Positions 31,506 through 41,537 of a stretch of DNA of 58,657 nt are shown one piece after another; the stretch's first letter is position 1, and each line of letters starts with the position of its first letter. Source of the DNA: Lysobacterales bacterium. GTDB lineage: Bacteria; Pseudomonadota; Gammaproteobacteria; Xanthomonadales; SZUA-5. Below the pieces are notes generated by a model, which did not search any database, was not told the DNA's origin, and was given only the letters and a program-made list of their open reading frames with translations. The translations under genes were made by a program, and so were the position numbers. The DNA is taken from positions 1 to 58,657 of the forward strand of contig JALHRS010000036.1 of NCBI GenBank assembly GCA_022841325.1. The letters run 5' to 3'.

Positions 31506-34196
31506 ATGAACACGCCGCGACATGTCTTTGCGTCATTCCTCTTTCTGGGCCTGATGCTCGCGGGAAACCGCGCCATGGCGGCCGATCCAGCCAACAAGGC
31601 CGGCTATGTCATCGGCAGCAACATCAGCGGCACCTTCTATGACCCGGCCCAGAACGGGCAGGGTTTCGTGCTGCAGCACATTGTCAGCAATGGTCAACCT
31701 TTGCTGCTGGCTACCTGGTTCACTTATCTCGACGGTCAGCAGCGCTGGCTGATCGGTGTCGGCAGCGCCTCCGGCAATCAGGTCAGCATCCCGCTGTCGA
31801 TCACCCGCGGCGCCGATTTTCCGCCGCGTTTCGATCCAGCGACTGCCCAGGTGGAGCCCTGGGGCACGCTGACGCTGAGTTTCAGCGACGCCAGCCATGG
31901 CAGCGCCAGCTGGACCAGCAGCTATGCAGGATTCAACAACGGCAGCATGCCGATTGAACGTCTGACCACGCCCGACAACCGTTTTGAGCCGACCGTGGGG
32001 CAGATTGCAGCCTGCCACAGCGGCTCCTGGTATGACCCGGCGCAGAGTGGACATGGCATCTTCACCGAGATACTGGGCAGCGGCAGCAACCGCCAGTTGC
32101 TGGCGATCTGGTACGCCTACCTCAACGGCGAACAGCGCTGGATGACTGCGCTGGGGCCGGTGGTAGGCAACTCGGCGACTCTGAGCGCAACCATCACCAG
32201 TGGCGCCGATTTTCCGCCTGCCTTCAATCCGGCCAATGTCGTCAGCCAGCCCTGGGGCACGATGACCTTTACCGGCGTCGATGCCGACCATGCCAGCTGG
32301 AGCTGGACCAGCACCCAGCCGGGATTCGGCAGCGGCAGCCTCAATCTGACCCGGCTGAGCGCCCTCAGCGGCAGTGACTGCGGGCCCAGCAGCGACAAGA
32401 GCGCCGCCCGCTTTCTGACTCAGGCCAGCTTCGGGCCGACGCCGGCCGATATCGCCAGCGTGCGCTCACTCGGCTATACCGGCTGGATTGACGCCCAGTT
32501 GGCGGTGCCGGCGACCTTGCAGCGGCCGACCATCGAGCAACAGATCGCCGCCCAGGTGCTGGTCGATCCGCGCAATGCCCAGTTCTATCGCGCCTACCGG
32601 CAGGAACGCTGGTTCAACTCGGCCCTGTACGCGCCAGACCAGCTGCGCCAGCGCATGGCCTTTGCCCTGTCGCAGATTCTGGTGCTGTCTGAAGTGGGTG
32701 CGCTGGACAACAACCCCATCGGAGTCGCCGAGTACAACGACATCCTGCTGCGCAATGCCTTTGGCAACTACCGCAGCCTGCTGCGCGAAGTCACGCTGAG
32801 CCCGATGATGGGCACCTTCCTGACCCATCTGCGCAACCAGAAGACCGATTGGACCCTGAATGACGCCAACGCGCTGGTGCCCAGCCTGATCCAGCCGGAC
32901 GAGAACTATGCCCGCGAGGTCATGCAGCTGTTCTCGATCGGCCTGGTCGAGCGCCATCGCGATTTCAGCCCGATCCTCAGCAATGGCGCTCCGGTACCCA
33001 CCTACACCCAGGATCTGGTCACGGCCACCGCACGGGTCCTGACCGGCTTCAGCTACTCCTGTTCGGGCCCCACCAGCGTCAGTGGCGTCTTCATCAACCG
33101 CAACTGCGGCCTGAGCACCGGCACCGCCGGCCAGTTTTCGACCACCCAGTTCTTCTCCACGCCCGGTCGCTATGCGGTGCCCGGCACGGTCACGGCGCTG
33201 GCCCATCCGGACACCTACCAGCCGATGGTCTGCTACCCGCGCTACAGCGACACCGGACGCTCGGCGACTGCCAGCAACAACTACGCCGTGCTGCCTTCGC
33301 CCAATGACACCAAGGTCCTGCTCGGCGGCATCACCATCCAGCCGAGCCCGGTGGCCTGCTACACGTCGACGCCGGCCAGCGACCAGCAGACCTGCATCGA
33401 TTACTGCAACAACCAGCTGGAAACCCTGCTGGACTCGCTGTACCTGCATCCCAATGTGCCGCCGATGATGGCCAGGCAGCTGATCCAGCGCCTGACCACC
33501 AGCAATCCCTCGCCCAGCTACATCGAGCGCGTGGCCGCCGTATTCGAAAACGATGGCAGCGGCGTGCGCGGCAATCTCGGTGCCGTGGTCAAGGCCATCC
33601 TGCTGGATCCCGAGGCCCGGGCCAGCACGCCAGCCACTGAATTCGGCAAGCTGCGCGAACCGCTGTTGCGGCTGACCGCCATCCTCCGCGCCTTCGGCGT
33701 GCAGAACGGCCTCAATGGTGCCAACGGACTGAGCGGAACCGAGCGCGGCGGTCTCGGCCAGGCGCCGCTGCGGGCCACTTCGGTCTTCAATTTCTACGAG
33801 CCGGATTACCAGCAGCCGGGCGCGATCGCCGATGCCGGCCTGTATTCGCCGGAGTTCCAGATTCTCAACGAATCGACCTTCATCAGCATGTCCGACGAGA
33901 TCTGGCGCCGCATCTTCAGCGGTTACAACACGACGAGTGCCAGCACCACCGGTTTTGCCACGCCCAACAACGCCGCCTATCTGTCGCCAACGGTGATCGA
34001 TGCCATTCCCGCCAGTCATGCCGAACTGGTGGAGGAACTCAACAAGCGTCTGCTGTACGGCAGCATGAGTGCCAGCATGCGCGGCAAGTTGCTGGCATTG
34101 CTCGACACCGGCATGGCCGGCGCCGATCACCGTCGCAAGGTGCTCAGCCTGATCCATCTCATCGCCATCTCTTCCGAATTTGCCGTGCAACAGTAA
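31506..34196 (+). CDS. Secreted DUF1800 protein with duplicated YDPAQ domain
   Basis: 896 residues. The start is ATG 31506 with an excellent AGGAGG site, opening a signal peptide (HVFASFLFLGLMLAGNRAMA). Two tandem domains of about 115 residues follow (GTFYDPAQNGQG and GSWYDPAQSGHG, each with 'LA-x-W-x-x-Y-L-x-G-x-Q-R-W' and ending P-W-G-T), a module frequent in Xanthomonadales exported proteins. The DUF1800 domain (about 300-890) starts at SAARFLTQASFGP and contains WFNSALYAPDQLRQRMAFALSQ, YAREVMQLFSIGL and ATSVFNFYEPDYQQPG. DUF1800 proteins are paired with DUF1501 proteins; the pair's role is not known. The downstream DUF1501 gene starts 12 bp after the stop. Confidence 0.93.
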   Translation: MNTPRHVFASFLFLGLMLAGNRAMAADPANKAGYVIGSNISGTFYDPAQNGQGFVLQHIVSNGQPLLLATWFTYLDGQQRWLIGVGSASGNQVSIPLSITRGADFPPRFDPATAQVEPWGTLTLSFSDASHGSASWTSSYAGFNNGSMPIERLTTPDNRFEPTVGQIAACHSGSWYDPAQSGHGIFTEILGSGSNRQLLAIWYAYLNGEQRWMTALGPVVGNSATLSATITSGADFPPAFNPANVVSQPWGTMTFTGVDADHASWSWTSTQPGFGSGSLNLTRLSALSGSDCGPSSDKSAARFLTQASFGPTPADIASVRSLGYTGWIDAQLAVPATLQRPTIEQQIAAQVLVDPRNAQFYRAYRQERWFNSALYAPDQLRQRMAFALSQILVLSEVGALDNNPIGVAEYNDILLRNAFGNYRSLLREVTLSPMMGTFLTHLRNQKTDWTLNDANALVPSLIQPDENYAREVMQLFSIGLVERHRDFSPILSNGAPVPTYTQDLVTATARVLTGFSYSCSGPTSVSGVFINRNCGLSTGTAGQFSTTQFFSTPGRYAVPGTVTALAHPDTYQPMVCYPRYSDTGRSATASNNYAVLPSPNDTKVLLGGITIQPSPVACYTSTPASDQQTCIDYCNNQLETLLDSLYLHPNVPPMMARQLIQRLTTSNPSPSYIERVAAVFENDGSGVRGNLGAVVKAILLDPEARASTPATEFGKLREPLLRLTAILRAFGVQNGLNGANGLSGTERGGLGQAPLRATSVFNFYEPDYQQPGAIADAGLYSPEFQILNESTFISMSDEIWRRIFSGYNTTSASTTGFATPNNAAYLSPTVIDAIPASHAELVEELNKRLLYGSMSASMRGKLLALLDTGMAGADHRRKVLSLIHLIAISSEFAVQQ

Positions 34197-34208
34197 GGAG
34201 CCGCCGTC

Positions 34209-35726
34209 ATGGGTCACCACAGCAGCAACAACCGCCGCGAGTTCCTGAAGAAACTGGGCTGCAGCTTCGCCGCAGGCTCGCTGGCCAGCCTGATTCCGCA
34301 GCTGGCACTGATGCCGCGAGCGATGGCCCAGTCGGCCAGCGGCTACCGCGCCCTGGTCTGCGTTTATCTGGCCGGCGCCAACGACTCCTACAACTGGCTG
34401 GTGCCACGCGACAGCGAGAGCTCCGGCAGCCGCTACGACACCTATCGACTGACTCGCGGTGGCGTCTACAGCGGCAGCAACAGCTCGGGCCTGGCACTGG
34501 CTTTCAACGATCTGCTGCCGATCACGCCCAGCAACCAGAGCAGCGCCTACGGCCTGCACCCGGCCAATGCCGATTTCACCGCCGTCAACGGCAGTGCCAC
34601 TCAGGCCCACAGCGGTATCCAGACTCTGTTCAATCAGGGCAAGGCCGCCTTCGTCTGCAACGCCGGCACGCTGGTGCGACCGATCAGCAAGAGCGAGTAC
34701 GAGAATGGCGCACCACGGCCGCAGCAGCTGTTCTCGCACAATGATCAGGAACTGCAGTGGCAGGTGGGCATGTCGGCGCCGAGCAATCCGCTGGCGCGCT
34801 TCGGCTGGGGTGGCCGCGTTGCCAAACTGGCGGCGGGCGGCCCATTGGCCAACGGGCTGTCGCCAACGATTTCCGTGGCCGGCGCCGCGCGTTTCCTGAT
34901 CGGCGACCAGATTCTGCCCTATCAGCTGTCCAGTGCCGGCGTCGACCTGATCGACAACTACGCCGCCGACAGCAGCGCCAACTACTCCAATGTACGCCGC
35001 GCGGTACTCAACGATCTGCTCGACGATGCCCAGGCCCATCCCTTCGCCCGCGGCTATTCCAGCATTGCCAGACGCTCGCTCGATGTGGGCGAAAGCCTGG
35101 CCACGCTGCTGGACGCCGCCGATGGCAGCGGCAATGTCACCAGCGTGTTTCCGGCGGGCAATACGCTCGCAGACCAGCTGAAGATGGTGGCGCGCATGAT
35201 CAAGGTCAGCCGCACGCTGGGCGCCAATCGCCAGGTCTATTACGTGCGCATGGGCAGCTTCGATCTGCACCAGGGTATGTTTGAAGCCGGCGGCGCGGTA
35301 GCGAGTACCGGCCACGGCGCGCTGCTGACCACGCTGAACCAGGCCCTGGGTGCCTTCTGGAGCGCGCTTGGCGAAATCAACGCCCGCAGCGAAGTCACCA
35401 CCTTCACGATGAGCGACTTCGGGCGCACGCTGAGCGGCAATGGCAGCGGTTCCGACCACGCCTGGGGCGGCAATCTGCTGGTGCTGGGCGATGCCGTCCG
35501 CGGCAATCAGCTCTACGGCAAGTACCCGCAGCTGATCCTCAATGCCAATGACAACGCCGCCCAGGACTGGAGCCTGTCACGCGGGCAGTACATCCCGACC
35601 ACGGCGGTGGATCAGGTGGCCTCCACCCTGGCTCGCTGGATGGGCGTGACCGACACAGCAGCGCTGAACTCGATCTTCCCGCAACTCGCCAACTTCAGCG
35701 GCAATGATCTGGGCTTCATGAGCTGA
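34209..35726 (+). CDS. Tat-exported DUF1501 protein
   Basis: 505 residues. The N terminus has a twin-arginine motif (NNRREFLKKLGCSFAAG), so it should be folded in the cytoplasm and exported by Tat. The body is the DUF1501 alkaline-phosphatase-like fold: VCVYLAGANDSYNWLVPRD, FDLHQGMF, VTTFTMSDFGRTLSGNGSGSDHAWGGN, DNAAQDWSLSRGQYIPTTAVDQVASTLARW. The N-terminal Asn-Asp and the SDH-W motif are candidate metal ligands. It is the partner of the DUF1800 gene in a two-gene operon; the natural function is unknown. Confidence 0.93.
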   Translation: MGHHSSNNRREFLKKLGCSFAAGSLASLIPQLALMPRAMAQSASGYRALVCVYLAGANDSYNWLVPRDSESSGSRYDTYRLTRGGVYSGSNSSGLALAFNDLLPITPSNQSSAYGLHPANADFTAVNGSATQAHSGIQTLFNQGKAAFVCNAGTLVRPISKSEYENGAPRPQQLFSHNDQELQWQVGMSAPSNPLARFGWGGRVAKLAAGGPLANGLSPTISVAGAARFLIGDQILPYQLSSAGVDLIDNYAADSSANYSNVRRAVLNDLLDDAQAHPFARGYSSIARRSLDVGESLATLLDAADGSGNVTSVFPAGNTLADQLKMVARMIKVSRTLGANRQVYYVRMGSFDLHQGMFEAGGAVASTGHGALLTTLNQALGAFWSALGEINARSEVTTFTMSDFGRTLSGNGSGSDHAWGGNLLVLGDAVRGNQLYGKYPQLILNANDNAAQDWSLSRGQYIPTTAVDQVASTLARWMGVTDTAALNSIFPQLANFSGNDLGFMS

Positions 35727-35736
35727 TGCTGGAGCC

Positions 35737-35770
35737 GTCGGCAGGAGGAGCAGCGGTTTCTCCTGCCGAC
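35737..35770. terminator. Hairpin after the DUF1800-DUF1501 operon
   Basis: GTCGGCAGGAG and CTCCTGCCGAC form a perfect 11-bp stem with a 12-nt loop, 11 bp after the stop at 35726. There is no long T-tract, but the position is right. Confidence 0.6.
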
Positions 35771-35847
35771 GCGGCCATGAGGCTGGCCATGGGAGTCCCT
35801 TTTGCTCCGCGCGGTGCACTCATTCGCGCATCAAGCCATGGCAGTAG

Positions 35848-35876
35848 GTCACGTTGACCCGAAGGGTCTGCGTGAC
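35848..35876. repeat. GTCACGT...ACGTGAC hairpin, second copy
   Basis: The same imperfect palindrome as at 23695-23723, here in reverse orientation; a third, weaker relative is near 49307-49335. It lies between the convergent ends of the DUF1501 and GGDEF genes. Confidence 0.6.
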
Positions 35877-35965
35877 AGCTGCGCCAGTCACGTATGCCGC
35901 TTCGCGGCCAGGATCGCACCTAGAATAAAATCAGAAGCTTGCGGAATCATGGGCAAGGCCGCGCC

Positions 35966-37729
35966 CTACGGCACCTTGTCCAGCTCAGCCATGCTCGAAT
36001 CATAGACATGCACACGATTGCGACCGGCGTGCTTGGAGGCGTACAGGGCGTGATCGGCATGGGCCAGCAGCCGATCCAGATCGTAGCCGGAATCCGCGCT
36101 GGAGCTGACTCCAAAGCTGGCGCTGACCTGGAAGCTGGCGCCATTGGCGCGACCATCGATGCCGGCAATGCGCTCGCGCAGCTGCGACGCCAGCTCGCGG
36201 GCACAATCCAGATCGCAGTCCGGGCGCAGAATCGCGAACTCTTCTCCACCAATGCGGGCAAAAACGTCCTTGCCTGTCACCGCTGATTTCGACACCGACG
36301 CGACCTGGCGCAGCACCCAGTCGCCGGTGGCATGACCGAAGTGATCATTGATGCGCTTGAACAGATCCAGATCAAACATGATCAGGCTGACCACCCGGCG
36401 TTTGCGCTCGCTGGCCTCCAGCAGTTCGCCGGCGCGGTCGGTGAAATGACCGCGATTGCTGAGGCCGGTCAGCGCATCGGTCTCCGCCAGACGCTTCAGC
36501 GCCAGCTGCACGCGCTTGATGCGATAGGCCCAGAAGGCCAGTGAAGCCAGCAGCAGCAACACCAGCGCCAGCACCAGCTGGGTATTGGTGGCCGCCTGTT
36601 TGCTGACTTCCTGCTCCAGCTGCAGCACCTGATTCTGGCGATTCAGCAGCTCGATGGTCTGGGTTTTCTGCAGGGTTTCGTGCCTGGCCAGTTGCACCGC
36701 CAGTTCGCGCGCCTTGGTGGCGTCGAGGTAGGCCTTGTCGGCCTCGGCATAGTGGCGATAGTGCTCCAGCGCCGCGGCATGGTCGCCGCGTTCGATGGCC
36801 GTGTCATAGAGCGTCTTGTAGGCCAGCACCAGCGGCAGCGAGAAGGCAATGCCGGCGCTCTGCGCGATGGCCTGCCGTGCATGCTCCTCGGCCAGGGCCG
36901 CGTGACCGAGCTTGTACTCGTACTGAGCCAGCAGCGAATGGATTTCACCGATCAGGCGCGGATAGCGGGTGGCTTCGACTTCGCCCAGGTGCTGCTGCAA
37001 CAGGCTCACAGCTTCAGCCGTTCGTCCGTCGGCATCCCATCTGCGCGCCAGATAGCCGCGAATGAAACCTGCCACCAGGACCTCACCCTCGGCTTGACAG
37101 TGCTGGATTCGCTCCGTGAACTGCTGATCATCTGCCGGCAGCGCATCCTGATTGAACAGGGCTTCCAGGCGCATGAACTCTGCTTTGCAACGCGTCCGAC
37201 CGCTGGTCGCTTCCGCCAGCACCAGATCGGCATAGTGCAGTGCCAGATCGTATTGCCCGACCTGGTTGTAGAGCACCATGGCACCGATCAGGCTCTGCTG
37301 CCGCAGCGGCTGGTCGCTGATCTGGGGCAGCAAGGCCAGGGTCTGGTCGAGGTAGGCCAGGCCCTCTGCAAACTCTCGCGTAGCCGCAAAATTGTTGACC
37401 AGAAAAGCACCCGCCTGGAAGCGCAGTGTCACATCCGTGGCCTGGTCGAACAGCACCTTGAGATCGCGGATCGCGCCTTGAAAATCACCCGCCAGGGCGA
37501 GTCTGTAGGTCTGCAGAAAGCGCAGGTGCTGGCGCTGCTGCGCGGTCGCCTCGGCACTGATGGCATCGAGTTGATCGAGCAGCAGCGAGAACCGGCCAGC
37601 ATCGGAGCTGCGCACGGCGTCCGCTTCAGCCAGCAGTGATTCGAACCGCTCCGAATCACTGTGGGCCTCAGGCGTCAGGCAGAGCAGCAGCGCCAGGCAG
37701 CTTGCCCGGAACCATGACCGGCTGGACAT
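35966..37729 (-). CDS. Membrane-bound diguanylate cyclase with sensor TPR-like region
   Basis: 587 residues. Signal/anchor at the N terminus (RASCLALLLCLTPEAHS), a periplasmic TPR-like helical region (about 25-345; FEEG-type repeats such as LALHYADLVLAEATSG and HAALEHYRHYAEADKAYLD), one transmembrane helix (LVLALVLLLLASLAFWAY, about 386-403), then a GGDEF domain: ETDALTGLSNRGHF, MFDLDLFKRINDHFGHATGD and the active-site RIGGEEF. GGEEF is a catalytically competent variant, so it should make c-di-GMP from GTP. The inhibitory-site arginine is lost (TGKD where RxxD would be), so feedback may be weak. It is the third gene of the borosin operon, starting 14 bp after the peptide's stop, an unusual partner for a RiPP pathway. 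Confidence 0.93.
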   Translation of the reverse strand: MSSRSWFRASCLALLLCLTPEAHSDSERFESLLAEADAVRSSDAGRFSLLLDQLDAISAEATAQQRQHLRFLQTYRLALAGDFQGAIRDLKVLFDQATDVTLRFQAGAFLVNNFAATREFAEGLAYLDQTLALLPQISDQPLRQQSLIGAMVLYNQVGQYDLALHYADLVLAEATSGRTRCKAEFMRLEALFNQDALPADDQQFTERIQHCQAEGEVLVAGFIRGYLARRWDADGRTAEAVSLLQQHLGEVEATRYPRLIGEIHSLLAQYEYKLGHAALAEEHARQAIAQSAGIAFSLPLVLAYKTLYDTAIERGDHAAALEHYRHYAEADKAYLDATKARELAVQLARHETLQKTQTIELLNRQNQVLQLEQEVSKQAATNTQLVLALVLLLLASLAFWAYRIKRVQLALKRLAETDALTGLSNRGHFTDRAGELLEASERKRRVVSLIMFDLDLFKRINDHFGHATGDWVLRQVASVSKSAVTGKDVFARIGGEEFAILRPDCDLDCARELASQLRERIAGIDGRANGASFQVSASFGVSSSADSGYDLDRLLAHADHALYASKHAGRNRVHVYDSSMAELDKVP

Positions 37730-37743
37730 GGAGCTGACCGTGG

Positions 37744-38034
37744 TCAGCGACCCGCCGCGACCCGCCGCGATTCGGTCTGCTGGTCGGGTTCCTGCGCCGG
37801 ATCCTGGGCCGGTTGCTCCTCCGGTTGCTGCGGCTCGTTCTCTGCCGGCAGCAAGATGAAGCAGACGGCCTCGCTGGCGCCGAGCAACTGCGGCAGACGG
37901 GTGGCATCACGGCGCGCCAGGGCTTCGCGCAGCTCGGCACCCACATCCAGGCGGGATACCGCAGCCGCGTAGCTCTGATCGGACTGCTCAACCGAGGCCC
38001 CCAACTGGGCCAGAAATTCAACAACCTTTGACAT
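37744..38034 (-). CDS. Putative split-borosin precursor peptide (SonA-like)
   Basis: 96 residues from ATG 38034, with an AGGAG site upstream; a longer frame exists but overlaps the enzyme's end and has no similarity. Residues 1-50 (MSKVVEFLAQLG, a Tyr at 22, AELREALARRDATRLPQLLG) resemble the helical borosin-binding region of Shewanella SonA, recalled from memory. Directly after comes a hydrophobic core, VCFILLPAEN (residues 57-66, coordinates 37837-37866), the probable site of backbone N-methylation, comparable in position to SonA's SYLVIS core. Unlike SonA the peptide continues with a Pro/Glu/Gln-rich tail (QPEEQPAQDPAQEPDQQ) of about 30 residues. It lies 28 bp downstream of the methyltransferase. 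Alternatively an unrelated small protein, but pairing with the enzyme makes this unlikely. Confidence 0.8.
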   Translation of the reverse strand: MSKVVEFLAQLGASVEQSDQSYAAAVSRLDVGAELREALARRDATRLPQLLGASEAVCFILLPAENEPQQPEEQPAQDPAQEPDQQTESRRVAAGR

Positions 38035-38062
38035 GCCGTTCTCCTGTGGACTTGGGGTGGGC

Positions 38063-38875
38063 TCAAGCGGCACGGAACTGCTGTTCCAGTGCGTCGAGTT
38101 TGGATTTGACCAGCGCATTGCTGAGCATGGGCCGAGCGGGCGGCACGATCAGCGTCGACTGCAGCGTGAGAGGCACCGAGGCCAGATCCCGCAGCGCCAG
38201 GGTTTCGATCCTCGGTGGGGCGATGACCAGCGTCGCCGCTTCGTAGACGGTCACCCGGTGCTCGGCGGGATAGTCGGCACCCAGCACTTCAACCAGCAAT
38301 TCCAGGTATGCAGCGTTGGTGCTCAGCCTGCGGCTATGGACGTCACCGGTGATGCCCACCTGCCAGAGGATCAGATAGGCAGCGACGTCGATGCGGCGCT
38401 GGTAGGCCATGAACTGGCTGGCCTCGAAATGCTGGCAGCCAAAACGGCCGGGATCGATGCCGAGATCGGCGTACAGGCAGTCCTCAGCCGAGATGCCGGG
38501 CTCCATGTGCGCGCGATAGCCCTCCTGACGGGCCTGCTCGATGGCCTGATGCGGCGCCAGCGCGAACACGCCCGGGTGCCCATAGAAGGCGCCGCAGACA
38601 CGCTTTCCCGCCCGCACTTCGAGCAGCATGGCCTCGACCATCTCGCGATAGGTCTGATGGCGTGATTTGCCCTCGCCATAGTAGGGCTGGAGACTGCGCA
38701 CATCGGCATGCATCTGCTGCAGCCAGAGTTCCACCAGCGGGTCGGAAACCGCTGCGAAGACTACGTCTGCCTGTTCGATATGGCTGCGCGAGCGCGGGCT
38801 GATGTGCGCGCCCAGGGTCATCCCCAGACCCACGCAGACCAGTGAACCAGCAAGCTCCGCACGCTCAGTTTGCAT
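38063..38875 (-). CDS. Borosin-type peptide backbone alpha-N-methyltransferase (SonM/OphMA-like)
   Basis: 270 residues of the tetrapyrrole-methylase (TP_methylase) fold that transfers methyl from SAM to backbone amides. SAM-site glycines are in LVCVGLGMTLG. The catalytic residues known from OphMA are all present at the same numbers: Tyr66 and Arg72 (QPYYGEGKSRHQTY), Tyr76, and Tyr98 in CGAFYGHPGVF. The segments MEPGISAEDCLYADLGIDPG and HFEASQFM are characteristic of the borosin enzymes and not of CobA/CysG. There is no fused core peptide or clasp, so it is the free-standing ('split') type. It is the first gene of an operon with the substrate peptide and a GGDEF gene; the ribosome-binding site is weak. 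Confidence 0.92.
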   Translation of the reverse strand: MQTERAELAGSLVCVGLGMTLGAHISPRSRSHIEQADVVFAAVSDPLVELWLQQMHADVRSLQPYYGEGKSRHQTYREMVEAMLLEVRAGKRVCGAFYGHPGVFALAPHQAIEQARQEGYRAHMEPGISAEDCLYADLGIDPGRFGCQHFEASQFMAYQRRIDVAAYLILWQVGITGDVHSRRLSTNAAYLELLVEVLGADYPAEHRVTVYEAATLVIAPPRIETLALRDLASVPLTLQSTLIVPPARPMLSNALVKSKLDALEQQFRAA

Positions 38876-38940
38876 CCAGCCCGGCCCCAGGAATCTGCAG
38901 CAGATGGATCACGGCCGCGGTACGCGACCTGCGAGGGCAC

Positions 38941-38968
38941 ACCATATCTGAATGATGATTCATTGCAA
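38941..38968 (-). promoter_or_regulatory. Putative promoter and operator of the borosin operon
   Basis: On the minus strand TTGCAA (38963-38968), a 16-nt spacer and TATGGT (38941-38946) form a fair sigma-70 promoter 66 bp before the methyltransferase start. The spacer is almost entirely the palindrome TGAAT-gatg-ATTCA (38949-38962), a good place for a repressor. Inferred only from sequence. Confidence 0.4.
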
Positions 38969-39058
38969 CAGGGCATGAGGCGCTTGAGGCACGGGGCACG
39001 GGGGCGCAAGGGCAAGAAAGTCACTCCTCGCGTCGAATCCCCTCACCCACTCGTGCCC

Positions 39059-39619
39059 TCAATGCTGGCCCTGTCGCTGCAGCCACTGCCTGCGGGTCAG
39101 TTCCCAGCGGAAACCCAGCGCAGCGTCGGCTTCACGGGCCAGCGCCACGAAGCCGAGCTTGTGCATCAAGCCACCGGCAGAACCGTTCCTGCCGGCGTGC
39201 CGGGTATGCAGACGGGTCACGCCGGAGGCGCTGTACACATGCCCGGCCAGTAGCGTGATCGCGGCGGCCGCAAAGCCGCGGTTCTGGCATGAAGCCAGCA
39301 CGATGGCTCCTACCTCGCATTCCAGACCACCCTCGGCAGCCGGGGTCGCCACCACACCGAGCAGGCCGACATCGGCAGCGCCGGCTTGCATCACCCAATA
39401 GCGCGCGCGCGAATTCGAATCGAGATTGGCCTTCAACGCCAGGTCGAATGCCCGCTGTGCCGCCGCCAGGGTCAGGGTCTCGGCCACCTGCCGCATCAGA
39501 TCGGCATCGGTATAGACAGCGCAATAGAATGATCGATCGGCCGCGCCCAGGGGCCGCAGGCGCAAGCTATCGCCGACCAACTCCCGCAAGGGCGGCATCT
39601 CAGGCAGGTGATCGCCCAT
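39059..39619 (-). CDS. GNAT-family N-acetyltransferase (RimJ/RimL type)
   Basis: 186 residues from ATG 39619; a TTG 18 nt earlier would add six residues. GNAT features: LRLRPLGAADRSFYCAVYTDADLM, the RimJ/RimL opening; strand beta-4 in VGLLGVVAT; ECEVGAIVLASCQNRGFAAAAITLL, where Q-N-R-G-F-A is the acetyl-CoA loop; and HARHAGRNGSAGGLMHKLGF-like ending (RN..S..L..KLGF). It probably acetylates a protein N-terminus, antibiotic or small amine. It lies upstream of the borosin operon on the same strand with a 183-bp gap containing the operon's probable promoter, so it is likely separate; whether it acts on the borosin product is unknown. Confidence 0.82.
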   Translation of the reverse strand: MGDHLPEMPPLRELVGDSLRLRPLGAADRSFYCAVYTDADLMRQVAETLTLAAAQRAFDLALKANLDSNSRARYWVMQAGAADVGLLGVVATPAAEGGLECEVGAIVLASCQNRGFAAAAITLLAGHVYSASGVTRLHTRHAGRNGSAGGLMHKLGFVALAREADAALGFRWELTRRQWLQRQGQH

Positions 39620-39806
39620 CACGGCAACAGCTCTCAAGCGTCAACGCTGGCCGCAGAGTCTTGCCGATGACCCGATCACCAGCAAGTCTGCAGAGCCGAA
39701 CCCGAGCGCTCACCTTTGCGTTCTTGCTGCTTTTCCTTCGCGTCCTTCGCGTCCCGCTTCTTCTGCCGCATGCGCCAGCAGGCTCCAGCCAGCGACTCTT
39801 CATCAG

Positions 39807-41405
<1,599 letters not shown>

Positions 41406-41470
41406 GGGCGCGGAGTCTACCCGGGAGTTCTAGAGGGTTTGCGCCAGCGGGACAGTATTTTTTTGGGACA

Positions 41471-41509
41471 GGGGCACGGGGCACGGGGCACGGGGCACGG
41501 GGCACGGGG
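41471..41509. repeat. Heptamer array (GGGGCAC)5
   Basis: Five perfect tandem GGGGCAC units plus a partial GGGG, in the upstream region of the ABC-F gene. Related single or partial units occur at 18.7, 20.7, 27.3 and 39.0 kb. Heptamer arrays can change length by slippage. Confidence 0.85.
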
Positions 41510-41537
41510 AAAGGCTACGAGCTTCGGGCTCTTGTAG

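Noticed and set aside
32466..35459. 997-residue minus-strand ORF across the DUF1800 and DUF1501 genes
   Set aside because: It is antisense to two strongly supported genes; its text is Gln/His/Ala-rich without domain character, a usual effect of high GC.
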